Assembly (NCBI RefSeq): GCF_004011695.2
Contig: NC_082409.1
Location: 124,001-188,000, forward strand
Source of the DNA: Ascochyta rabiei
Taxonomy: Eukaryota; Ascomycota; Dothideomycetes; Pleosporales; Didymellaceae
Direction: 5' to 3'
Length of the DNA stretch: 64,000 bases
Below are positions 23,112 through 33,531 of the stretch, one piece after another (the first letter of the stretch is position 1; every line of letters starts with the position of its first letter). The notes below the pieces were generated by a model. The model was not told the DNA's origin and ran no database searches. It worked only from the letters and a program-made list of their open reading frames with translations. Position numbers and translations under genes: made by a program.

Positions 23112-23712
23112 CACACCCCAGGCCAAGCTTCCGCATTAGCGTGGGATCGCTTGCCGCTGCACGCTGGTCTCGGGGCCAACAGATTTGAAGTTAAACGGAG
23201 ATGGGACTGACACCTTATTGCTGGACTCCACAGTTGCTATAGCTAATCGTCGTGTTACGTACTGGTGTACATGGTAGACCTTAAGTCTGCGTCACTATGG
23301 CTGAAGGCATGCACCCGCTGAGAGGTCTGGCTCGCTCGTTGCACAGCAGGGAAGTAGCTATTAGTGTATTTACATTGGATATGTTATAGATAGGTGGGTT
23401 GCTTATTGCCTACTTGTGTGGCAAGATATTGCTACCCCTCTTTTGCCTCTGTTATTATCTTGCGAGGTTGTGCTGCTAGCTGGAGACGTCTTATCTGCTG
23501 CGAGTGGGTGCGGCACACTGCAAGCCGCTGCAAGCACGAAGCGAGCTTCCTATTTATCTTGATAGAATGAAAGTTATAGCTTTTCTAGATAAGTTGTTCT
23601 AGTATTGTAATCTTACTGTCCTCACGCCATTATTACAAAGACTACGAGCGTATTATATTAAGTGCGAATAAAGAAATTGTTATTTGCGTAATACAACAGG
23701 ACATTCTAAAAT
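23112..23712. other. Intergenic, AT-rich end
   Basis: No gene recognised. The last 150 bases before the methyltransferase stop codon are AT-rich and probably form its 3' region. Confidence 0.4.
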
Positions 23713-24947
23713 TCAAGTTAGCTCTGCCTCAATAACACTTTCCACAGAGTGAGGTGGCCTCCAGATGTGAAGCACCTTTAATCCCGCACTCTCCACCAGC
23801 GCCTGCCACTCAGCCTCCGTCCTCTCCTTCGCACCAAGGCAAGCCATCATGGTGATATCGGACGTTGTCACACGAGCGAGCGGCTTCACCGAGCTAACTA
23901 AGCTTTCGTGAATGAGAAGCTTCGAGTATCCGGGTTCCATAGCTTCAGCAAGGTGAGAAAGGATCTGCTTCGCCTGTGTGTCTTCCCAGTCGTGCAGCAC
24001 GTTGTGCATAAAGTAGACACGGGCACCTTTCACAGGCTGTGGTTTAAAGAAGTCATGAGGGTAGATAGAGATGATGTCGTCAATTGTCAACTCCTTGAGA
24101 ATATCGGGCAGGTCTTGGAGCACCAGACTGCCCTTAGGGATATCAGGGTGACGCAGATGGAATTTGGTCAGGTCGTGACCCTTGCTACCACCGACATCGA
24201 CGACTAGGGGCCGGTCAGGCTTGGACTCTTTCACAAGAGTCTCAGTTGGGTAAACATCGATCCAGGGCGTTAAGTTGTGCTTAGAGTGACTCTCCATGGC
24301 ATCATTGAACTCTCTTGCGGCGACAGGGTTCGCGCTAAGGGACTGGAACAGATTTTCATTTGAGCCTCTCATGAACTGCCAGTTGCAGTCGTTGGGGTTA
24401 GTAGGGACCTTGTATCCCGTCTTCTTGAGGTAGGCTGGCAAAGTCCTGAACATGGGGGAATTGACGAAGCCATAAAATTCACCATAGACGTTGGCGAGTG
24501 CCTGATCCTCAGCGAGAGCGCGTACCCACGGTGTAGGCTTATAGGTGTCCTCAGCGGTCTCAATGGCAAGATTCTGCCCAGAAATTTGCCGAATCATGCG
24601 TCCTGCATTACAGTCAGAATGCTCATCATGAGTCAAGCAGAGCAGATATGTGACCTACGAATAAGCACTACATCGGCACCCGTTAACTCGGCCAGTTCCG
24701 CGCAAGTCTTCTCTCCGCCTCCGGTTTCGATCCATTTGCTGAAGACACCCGCGTCAATCAACGTCTTAACGCATGCATTTGTGGCCAGGTTGACCCAACA
24801 GTGCTGCCAAACAATGTCCCACGGCTTATGTACTTTGCTTAAGGCCAGGGTCAGCGCGTCCATGGCACGGACGCGCTCTGCTTCGTTAACGAAGGAGCTC
24901 GCGTTGAGGCCCTCCAGGGCTCGGATAAGTTGGTCTGCTGTTGCCAT
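23713..24947 (-). CDS. SAM-dependent O-methyltransferase (class II, COMT-like)
   Basis: There are two exons, 24659-24947 and 23713-24602, separated by a 56-nt intron (donor GTAGGT, acceptor ATGCAG). Their sum of 1,179 nt gives 392 residues. The N-terminal part is the winged-helix dimerisation region (ALSKVHKPWDIVWQHC, LIRRMIRQISG across the junction, then EDTYKPTPW). The SAM-binding glycine motif is DVGGSKG (about 232-238), followed by LQDLPDIL. HNVLHDW (about 296-302) carries the likely catalytic His300, and KLLIHESLV follows. The length matches fungal secondary-metabolite O-methyltransferases, which methylate phenolic or polyketide hydroxyls in the cytosol. The nearby P450 and receptor-like gene suggest a metabolite locus, but no synthase is in the window. 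The frame is intact. Confidence 0.9.
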
Positions 24948-25990
24948 GTTGGAAATGGAAATTAACTTCTGGGGAAAGATGCAGGAACAACGGAAACGAT
25001 ACGCGGTCTACTATTTGGCAAAGGGAAATCTTCTTATCTACCGTAAAACTTTGGCCATATTTACCGGTTGACTATAGGATTTCAAATACCATAGTAGTTA
25101 GTGAATTTCTTGTAACAGATAAGCGCAAACTACGATCCAATTTTCTTGCATGTACTCTTACTAATACGTCATTTGTCCTCAACGACCCTTTGTAACCGGT
25201 ATGGCTAAATTTCTACGGTATTATTTGGTCTCGCGGCTACTTAATAGAGTAATTAGTGTCGAATTACATTGAATAAATCGCACGATTCAATGCTATGCGG
25301 GTTGAATTGGTTAGCACTGATCAGTAGGGGACACAGTATCCGAAATTTAAGTCAGCAAGGATATCTCAGGGGCAGACCCACCTGTTAGGCTACTCACGTA
25401 CTTCTCACGCCACTTGGCATGTTGTGCTTGGCATGCAGCCCCTCGGACTCGTGCGAGCGACTTTGACAGATCCTACTGGTTGGTACCTATTGTAGCAGTT
25501 GAACTTTGGTGATGCTGAATAGTCTGTATTGAGGACTCGAAACAACGTTTCCACTAAGGGAAATTGAGACTTTCTGTGGGAATAAGAAATTCAATATTTG
25601 TCGCAATCCAGTGCAATAATATAGGGAATATTCCTGTACGACAATGTTGCTTTTGGTTCCCGCTCAAGTCGCCCTCTTTCACGGTTCCTCACCTTTATAA
25701 CATTACTTCAACACTATCATTTCAACAAAACCAAAGCTTGCCCAAACAGATCACCACCACGACGCTGATGCCCTATCGCGCGCGTAGATGCCTAGAGAAA
25801 ATACTGGCCCCCACACTGACACCAAGCTACATGTCACAATTGTCAATTGGCTTCGCCTGTTGATCACCCTTTGCGCTTGTGGTCACCTTAAACTTAAGTG
25901 TCTTGTGGATCTGGTCCGCGCTGTTGTGAACGAGCGGGATGTTATTAGTGCTTTCACCTCCATGGCTTAATGTTCTCTCCTCGTTATCCA
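24948..25990. other. Intergenic, promoter of the methyltransferase
   Basis: About 1 kb without a recognised gene. It separates the methyltransferase start from the 3' end of the interrupted receptor-like gene. Confidence 0.4.
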
Positions 25991-26497
25991 GCTAATGACC
26001 TTGAAGTTTATCCCATCTTCCGCTGGTGCTGGATAGCACTCGGTGGGTGGCGCTGCTGCGTCGTCCCTGACTGGTGGTCTTACTGCCATTGCCACTGCCA
26101 TTGAGAGTCCGAACTTTGCCTCTGGCCAAGCTGAAGAGTGGGCCCAGTGTGGGCAAAGAAGAGCATACCACGAGAATACAACCCTCTCCTAGACTGAGCA
26201 TTTCGAGAAGCGGGACCGGGGACTAACATAATTAGTTCTGTGCTAAGAATCAGTAGGATGAATAACTCACAAGTCGGGTTCCTAGCCAGTACTATAAAAA
26301 GTTCCCTAAAGATTGTGAGTTTGTAGATGGTGATGATGAAGGCCAGGATACTGAGGCCCAGCGCGATCGAGACCAGGATGCGGTTCTTAAGTGGCATGTT
26401 GGGGTGCATAATGAATGGAATTGGGTACACAGCAAATAATACATCTAGGAAGGCAGAGTAGGCCGAGATGAAACAGCCCAAATCTGACATAACCTTA

Positions 26498-26502
26498 GTA
26501 CT
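26498..26502. repeat. Target-site duplication (GTACT), left copy
   Basis: The five bases immediately outside the left LTR are identical to 31778-31782 outside the right LTR. Confidence 0.9.
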
Positions 26503-26662
26503 TGTGGCGGCGTAACTAGCCGCTGTAGGGAACAATGGAAAGACTGCGCTGTATTGCTGTCTAGCTAGGAGAGTGCAATATATACCTGTCCCGAGACCAA
26601 CTAAGCTAGGGCCGTCTGCCGTGGGTAGACGGTCCGATTGACACCTAATTGATACCGCAACA
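26503..26662 (-). repeat. copia LTR (3' LTR in element orientation)
   Basis: 160 bp, differing from 31618-31777 by three transitions (at the sites gcggcg/gcagcg, tcccgag/tcctgag and cctaatt/cccaatt). It contains a short hairpin ccgtct...agacgg. Confidence 0.95.
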
Positions 26663-26672
26663 CTCCCCCCTA
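26663..26672 (-). other. Polypurine tract of the copia element
   Basis: On the minus strand the bases next to the 3' LTR read taggggggag, the expected primer site for plus-strand DNA synthesis. Confidence 0.7.
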
Positions 26673-26750
26673 GCTGCCGTGAACAACAAGGCTGAATCTA
26701 TCTACCTAGTACCACCTGGTGAGGCCTGCTAGATCTGGTATCCCAGCCTC

Positions 26751-28061
26751 CTAAGTGCTGTCTATAAGGTGATGCTTAACGTCTTCTAATCTAAGCTGTT
26801 GAACGAATCTCTTGTGTTTCTGTCGTACTAGAGTCTTAGTAAGGCTGTCTGCTGGCATGTCTGCTGTAGGGCACCAGGCAACGTCTATACGACTGTGCTG
26901 TACCTCCTGCCTAAGCCACATCTGATGCGTGTTAACGTGGCGTAGCTTTGTGTGTAGCCTGTCCTCCTGCTTTGTAACTATGCCTACTGTCTGCTGATTA
27001 TTACAGTAGATGACTGGCTTTACGTCAGGATTGAACCTAAGGTGTTTGAACACTCTGTTCCACCATTCCATCTCCCCCCCAGCCACAGAGAGAGCCATAA
27101 GCTCTGCCTCTGTAGTAGACTTAGCAACTGAGCGTTGATGTGTCGCCTTCTAGTCTATACACATACTATACAGTTTAAACAGGTATCTATATAAGCTCTG
27201 TCTAGATTCCTTATTGTCAGCGAACGCTGCATCAGATACTCTATAGAACGTTAATAGATTATTGATTTGGCTGATGTATGTGGTACTGCTCCTTGCTCTG
27301 TTACATGCTCTAATAGCCAAGTACTTTGTACCTATCAGATATCTCCAGACGTGCTTAGCAGCTGCCACGTGCTTCTGCCCAGGGTTCTGTAGATGACGTG
27401 CTAGGACTAAGTGTGCTTGCGACACGTCAGGTCTCGTAAAGGTTGATATGTAGGCCAGCGAGCTAACTAGCTGCTGGTATATCTGTGTGCGGCTGGCGTT
27501 TGGCTCCTCTGTGCTCAACGGCAGGTAGCTCTCAGTTAACGGTACCACTAGGTATCTCCCTAACGTCTGTGCTAAGTTAAACTTGGCTGACACTTTGTTA
27601 ATAAAAGAGTCCTGTACCAGCCATATAGATGCTGCTTCCTAGTCTCTAAGTACCCGTACACCTAGGAACCACTTTAGGGCACCTAGTCTTCGCACGTTGT
27701 ACGTTGCCTGCAGCTGCTTCTTAAATTAGCTGTAATGGCTGAGATGCTGTAGGTGTACTAGAACAACAATATTATCTACGTAGAAGAACATAATTAAATG
27801 CTCGCTTGTAAATAGACACGGCACGTCCATAATTGGTCTCAGCCCTAGGTTCACCAGCGTTCTGCTCAGGTGCTTAAACTAAAGCTGTGGTGCGTCCTTA
27901 AGGCCATATAGGGCTCTCTTAAGTTTAAGTAGCTTGCCTATCTGTCTTACGAACGGTTCTGGTGTACGAACGTAGACTAGCTGCTCTAGTGGTGCATTCA
28001 GGAACGCGTTCAGCACGTTATACTGATACGCCTGAAGGCCAAATGCAGCAGCTATAGCCAT
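26751..28061 (-). pseudogene. copia reverse transcriptase and RNase H remnants
   Basis: 28061-27879 encodes a reverse-transcriptase palm segment (QYNVLNAFLNAPLEQLVYVRTPEPF then KLLKLKRALYGLKDAP, with Asn where copia elements carry a catalytic Asp). A YVDN-like motif trace lies near 27780. 27593-27150 is the connection region (RPDVSQAHLVLARHLQNPG, AAKHVWRYLIGTKYLAI). 27098-26751 is RNase H (ALSVAGGEMEWW, KPVIYCNNQQTVGIV, HVNTHQMWLRQEVQ, CPTADMPADSLTK). Stops and frame breaks separate the segments. Confidence 0.85.
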
Positions 28062-28415
28062 TAGAGATCTAAATACACGTGCTGCTAGTGTGGCTGCGTA
28101 CGTGTCTCCCCACTCGTTCTAGAGGTCTCCTCTAACAACAAGTCTTGCCTTGTACTTGTAGAGGTACCTATCTTTGTTAAACTTATATATAAATACCTAC
28201 TTCAGAGGGAGTATCTGTGCCTCAGCGGCTGCTGCTGCTGCTGTCACTAACGTGGTTGCAAAGCATCCCTTCTCTTAACAGCTAGCAAACTCAGCATAAG
28301 CTGCCTCTCTGAACTCCTGTCCGTGCAGGTGCTTCTCTAGGTCTCTCCACTGTTGTAGGGGTGCTGGGAGCCTGTCTCTGTGCAGCCTTGTGCGTGGCGC
28401 TTCGCCCATAAGTTT

Positions 28416-29063
28416 CTAAGATTCTGACGGATTGACAGCTAGTGCAAATGCTGTGTAGTACGATCCCAGCGGGCGTCTCTGTCTCCTTAACGTTAGCACG
28501 TTTGCCTTGTTAATCTGGCTGCTGATCTCTTCTCTCCTTAGAGCGTTATTCGATCGTTGATCCGGAGCCTCTGCCTCAGGCATAAGAGTCTGCCAGCCTC
28601 GTGGCATGCTGCCACTCTCCTGACTACTCTCAACTATCTCTCTGTTGCCATCCAGCAGATAACTCGGCTCAGGTGTGTCCTTAGGCGTCGGTAGCCATTC
28701 TGTACTCTCTGTCACTTCCTTCTGTAACTCTCGATGACCAGCCATCTCATTCATTAGCTGACTCTCTGCTTCGTTAACGCTCTCTGCCTTATAGGCATCC
28801 TCTGTCTTATTAATGTTTTCTTAACTAGGAATAATTTCACTAACGTGTGACTCCCCTATAAGTTGCTCTGGTTCCTCTAGATTTTCCAGGATGTTGAGAA
28901 CAGTAGCAATCTCACGTAGTCTCTGTCTCTCTGGGTAAACCTCCTCCATGCTGTGCTCTGACGGCAGGAAGACCACGTCCCGTGTCCTCAATACTCTCTG
29001 CAGCGTCAGCATCCACACGCGATAGATATTTGTGGAGTCATAGCCTACTAGCTGTCCCATCAA
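28416..29063 (-). pseudogene. copia integrase C-terminal/linker region remnant
   Basis: 29063-28821 encodes GQLVGYDSTNIYRVWML followed by RTRDVVFLPSE, the GKR/GYD-like element that follows the integrase core in copia polyproteins. 28754-28416 is an acidic, low-complexity linker before reverse transcriptase. The two stretches are separated by a stop. Confidence 0.65.
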
Positions 29064-29186
29064 CGCACGTGATTGTAGCTTCTCCCTGCGCTTCAGCTTC
29101 GTGTTTAACGCGTATGCTCAGGATCTAATAGTAGTCAGGTGAGCAACTGTTGGCTTACGTCTGTGGACAACCTTATATAGAGTTCT

Positions 29187-30200
29187 CTAGGACAGTGCTT
29201 CTGTAGGCGTGCGATTGAGGAGATATACAGCTGTTATGCAGCACTTGTTAGTCAACTCCATAGGCAGGTCTCTGCCGATCCGGATAGCCCGTCCCCTCGT
29301 GACAATCGTGCTGCCGGCTCTCTCTGTGAGTCCGTTCTGTTCCTCAGTGTACTTGGCTCTTGGTTCTATAACAATACCAAGGTCTCTAAATATCTGTAGC
29401 ATCTTACTATAGCTACGGTCACTGTCTAGTCTTATAACTGACACATTAGCATTGTACTAACGTCTAATCTTCGCCAGTAGTCTCTCTGCAGCACGCCTCA
29501 GCGTTACTGAGCTCTTATCTGGTAGGCAGCACGCCTCGTGCCAAGACGTGTACTAGTTAACAGCATAGAACATCCACAGGTCTCTGTTGTAACAGCGCTC
29601 TGTTCTCTTACGCAATTAAACAAGGTCAATGCCAAGTCTATAGAATGGACAGATGGCTGGCTCCCTAGGTGGTTGTTAGCTGACTATCCTGTGTAGCTTC
29701 GCCTGTATGCACGTCTCACACGTGTCCCATTAGGGTGCCTTAGGGTGCTGTTCAACCTGTATCCCGTCGACGTGGTTGCTTAATTGAGCTACTGCCTTCT
29801 AACTTACGTGGCCAAGGAGCTTATGGGCATCCTTCTAGGTAACTGTCAGTAGCTTCCGTTCGTCTCGTAACGGCCTAGGTACTGGATATTGTGTCGCATA
29901 CACTAACAATAGAGCTAGCTGCAGTGCCTGCTCTTTCTTATTATTAATTAACCAGTGTCTATCCTGGTACTGCAATAGACATATGACGTTTAACGCTTTC
30001 TCCTGGTATAGGCAGTCACGTCCTGAGTTAAAGTGTACTCCTAGAGGCCTGCTGCGTGACAATCCAACCACGCTTGTAAAGAATCTAGGGATGTAGGCCA
30101 CGTACGTCAACTTTATCTGGCTTCTTCCTGTTAGCGTCTTAACGTTGAGTACTACCTTACCCCACTCCTCTATCTGTGCTAGCACTCCGCCAGCGTACAC
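29187..30200 (-). pseudogene. copia protease tail and integrase core remnant
   Basis: 30200-29835 covers the end of protease and the pre-integrase region (VVLNVKTLTGRSQIKLTYVAYIP, NSGRDCLYQ). Around 29690-29760 a HHCC-like Cys-containing segment is broken by stops. 29444-29187 holds the end of the integrase core (IRLDSDRSYSKMLQIFRDLGI, EEQNGLTERAG, AVYLLNRTPTEAL), matching the second half of the DDE core. Confidence 0.8.
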
Positions 30201-30233
30201 GTAGTCTGTGGGTCCTCCCTTTATAGTTGTAGT

Positions 30234-30932
30234 CTAATTAGATCCTCTAGTGTTTGTCACGTGACAGTTTGAACCTGGATCCAGTATCCACCTAGTGAGT
30301 AGCGGCGGCTGACTCTGATTAGCTATAGCTGTAGTCTGTAGCATAGCATTGCAGTGGGTCGTGCTCCTGACTGGCTGGCCATTATCCATGCTGATTACAG
30401 ACTGCTTCTTACTCTCTGTTTCTTGCTTGCCGTTCTTCCTAAGGCGAGCTTCTACGTGTCTAAGTGCCTTAGCCATAGTAGTCTCAGCCTGGCTTAGCTT
30501 GTTAAACTTCTTCTCTACTGCTGCATCTGGCGTCCAATTAGACTGCTGTAGGCTGTGGTTGACGTATTGACAGTCCTTGAATCTGTGGCTATTCCCACAC
30601 AGGCATGCCGTACGTTGTGTTAATCCACCTAAGGCTGTCAGGTTGTCTGTGCTAGGTGTGCTAGCCGTGCTGGGTGCAACACCTAACGTTGCAAACGTGC
30701 TAAGAGATGATGCAATTGGACGTGTGCGTCGATAGTAAGACCGAAATTTGGCTACAAGATCTGCGGTTGACGTGTACTGCTCTCCTCTCTGGTCCTTCCT
30801 GATTAGCTCATGCAGCTGTGTAGCTGCCCAGCTATCGTTAAGGCCCCTGATCGACAGTATGAAGTCCTCTTGAGATCGGTTACCATCCACTTCGGGCATC
30901 TTGGCCTCTGTCAGGAGTCTGGTGATTGTCAC
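30234..30932 (-). pseudogene. copia gag with zinc knuckle and protease start
   Basis: The fragment lacks an ATG because it continues from a degraded upstream part. It contains the copia gag helix region (FILSIRGLNDSWAATQLHELI), a Cys/His knuckle CLCGNSHRFKDC and, near its end, the protease motif WILDPGSNCHVTNT where D-S/T-G is expected. The Pro in place of Ser/Thr would probably inactivate it. Confidence 0.8.
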
Positions 30933-31617
30933 CTACTTGTTAAACCAGGTATCTAGATTTGCTCTCCTTGGTCTCGTACACACAGCTCTGTAGCAGCTGC
31001 GTAGCTGGTGATTCCGCTCACCTACTGATGGGCAGAGGTGCTTCTTGAGCGTTGTCAATCGACTGTACGGGTCTGAGCAGCTGACAATAAGATCCAGGTG
31101 CTTGACGTCGATTGTCCGGGCAATCTCAGAGTTGAAGCTTCTTAAGGCCTTCTCTCTCTGTAACCATCTTGCCTCCTTACGCTTAAACCTCCTTGCCCAC
31201 GTGTTGTAGACTGATATCTCTTCAGCAGACAGATCCTTAATGTCAATATCGTCCTGCTCTTCTTTAGATACCTGAGTTTTCTTAAACCTCTACACAGGCT
31301 TCTTCTGCGGCTTCTCATCTTGTAGCTTCCTCAGCTTGTCTACTGACAGACTTGGGTTAACGTACGGCCACAGGTTGTCTCTGTCTGCTGTGTCCTTTCT
31401 TACGAACAACCACTTCTCCTAGTTATCAGGCTTGCTGAGTATGACTGACGTCTTTGTTACTAGCAGGTCCTGCTCATATGCACTTATTGTGCTATCTCTT
31501 AGGACGTGCTCTATTTAACGGGTTAACAATTAATCTAGTTGTGTTAACAGCTAGTTGTACAGGCTGTATATAAACGGGTAAACACAGCAATTAACTAAAG
31601 GCTTCTAGGCTTATAAC

Positions 31618-31777
31618 TGTGGCAGCGTAACTAGCCGCTGTAGGGAACAATGGAAAGACTGCGCTGTATTGCTGTCTAGCTAGGAGAGTGCAATATATAC
31701 CTGTCCTGAGACCAACTAAGCTAGGGCCGTCTGCCGTGGGTAGACGGTCCGATTGACACCCAATTGATACCGCAACA
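31618..31777 (-). repeat. copia LTR (5' LTR in element orientation)
   Basis: 160 bp, starting TGTGGCAGCG and ending CCGCAACA on the plus strand, followed directly by the right target duplicate GTACT (31778-31782). Confidence 0.95.
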
Positions 31778-32359
31778 GTACTGGCATATTTTCCGCCTGG
31801 TGTAGTTCTGTTCCAGCCAAATTCAACCAGATTGCATTACTTGTACCACCAGACCGAGGTAGCCGATATACAGGCCCAGGAGTTGAGCGCGAGGCCCCAG
31901 AATAGTATCGTCGTTTTAATGCCGTAGTTCAGAATGCGCTTGAGAGTAGCGATGATGGCGAACTTAGGTAGCGAAAACGTCTATATCAGTACTAAACTAA
32001 TGATTACATTCCATTTGAGAGCTCGCGGTATCAATGGGGGATCGATGGCCGCCATTCTTCGCCCAACACCGTACTGGGTGCCGATCGTGATCAGGATGCA
32101 GGTGACTAGCATTACAATGACGTAGACTACGGTGATATAGTCGTCTATTCCAAGGCCACCGCCTTTGCTGAATATACGAGTGCCGAATCTCAACGCCACG
32201 AAGACTACAAGACAGTTAGCTGCCATTCGGCGCAACATAAGAGGGCTACTCGCAAGCTGTGACTGGGAACATAGACCAGCAAGCCCTATCAGCGACGGTG
32301 CCATAGTCTTCCACGTCCCACAGTCCCATAGTGTTGATGTTTGGTGTTGCAAAGGTTTG

Positions 32360-33531
32360 CAGAACGTTAGACGAACTTTAGACCCTCCTGGCGCGATAAA
32401 GTGGGTTCATTGTTAAATACACTGCCGTGGGATGCGGCGTAGCATGCGGCGTAGCATGCGTCCCATGGAACGGTCAGGATCCTTCGCTAGACTCATGAAG
32501 TATCGATCTTCGCTACATAGTTGGCTTGTGTTATTTAAATTGTCAATAAATACCGTGTACAGAGGGTCGACAGGTAACCAGAACCTCCTACAGAGTAAGT
32601 TGCTGAGAGAGAATAGTAGGTATTACAGGTAAGGATAGACAAATTGCTACTAAACTAGAGTAGTTTCTATATTCCTTATAGTCTTTAAGTACTCTAAAAT
32701 TACTGGTATAGAGTATAGCTAATAGCTAGACCATAGTAGAATGACCTAAGACTTAGAAGCTTCTAGTAAGTAGAACTTCTACGCTTCTTACGCTACAACC
32801 TATAATTAGTTATAGTTAACTCTTCTGTATATAAGACTATTAGTTACTATTGTTATAGATGCTCTCTTATAGTATAGAGCAGACTAGACTTAACAGTTAT
32901 AAGATTGATTTCACACTATAATCTTAGAAGATGTAAGAGTGAAGACTAGTAATCAAACATCACTAAATCTAAAGATCAGATAGCAAATTGAGGGATTTAA
33001 CTATTGAAGCGGCAGAAAGCTTGCTGAAAGCCTGTTAATGTAAACCTTTTCTTACCAAAGGTGTTACGTAAATGTTAGATAATAAGGTACAGCACCTAAC
33101 GCAGAGCAGTAAATCTAGAAAGGGGGATTATAAAACCTTTAAGGTGTGTATGGCGGAGTCTACAGTAACACAACCATTAGTTTTAGATTATCTATACTCA
33201 TTTCGTCTGAGTTATTCTGACCTGTGCAAAACAGGAACTTGGATAGTATTTTGTTGTTTGCGTTCTTAGTTATAGCTGGACAGCACTTAAATGGACAATG
33301 ACACTTCAGGGTCTGATTGGTGGGCTACGATATTACTGGGAGCTTTTGTCTCTTGCATCTCTGTTGTGATGTGCGAGAAATCCATCGATCAGCATCGAAC
33401 ATCAATTTGCAAATCGAGAAATACCCCGGAAACATATCAAATAGCCGATACGCCTTGTGTGGTACCGCTTCATGGTACTGCCATGAATTTGATTTGACAT
33501 TGGTGCTCCTGTAATTGTGTCAGCATGGCAC
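32360..33531. other. Intergenic with a RIP-degraded patch
   Basis: A 12-bp sequence (gcggcgtagcat) is doubled at about 32434-32459. From about 32640 to 32960 composition becomes strongly TpA-rich without any open frame, as in the RIP-degraded blocks elsewhere, and probably represents a repeat relic. No gene recognised. Confidence 0.45.

Larger units (their letters stand above)
26503..31777 (-). mobile_element. Ty1/copia LTR retrotransposon (5,275 bp)
   Basis: It is bounded by two 160-bp LTRs (TGTGG...CAACA) and a 5-bp target duplication GTACT. The minus strand carries, in copia order, gag with a zinc knuckle, protease, integrase, reverse transcriptase and RNase H. A purine-rich tract lies against the 3' LTR. 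Numerous in-frame stops divide the polyprotein into fragments, so the copy is non-autonomous now. The LTRs differ at only three positions. Inserted in the PTH11-like gene in the same orientation. Confidence 0.95.
25992..32304 (-). pseudogene. PTH11-like/fungal rhodopsin-family membrane protein, split by a copia element
   Basis: The 5' half (31783-32304, probable ATG at 32304) encodes transmembrane segments typical of the family: AANCLVVFVALRFGTRIFSK, GIDDYITVVYVIVMLVTCIL and GTQYGVGRRM. The 3' half (25992-26502) has GCFISAYSAFLDVLFAVYPI, KNRILVSIALGLSILAFII and, in a shifted frame or after an unresolved intron, EGCILVVCSSLPTLGPLF. The two halves join in frame (GGKYAS-TKVMSD) if the copia element and one 5-bp target duplicate are ignored. 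The 5' half also carries two in-frame stops (TAG after ISLVLI and TAA in WWYK-CNLVEF), so the gene was damaged beyond the insertion. Such proteins are plasma-membrane receptors or orphan sensors in fungi; the ligand here is unknown. Confidence 0.75.
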
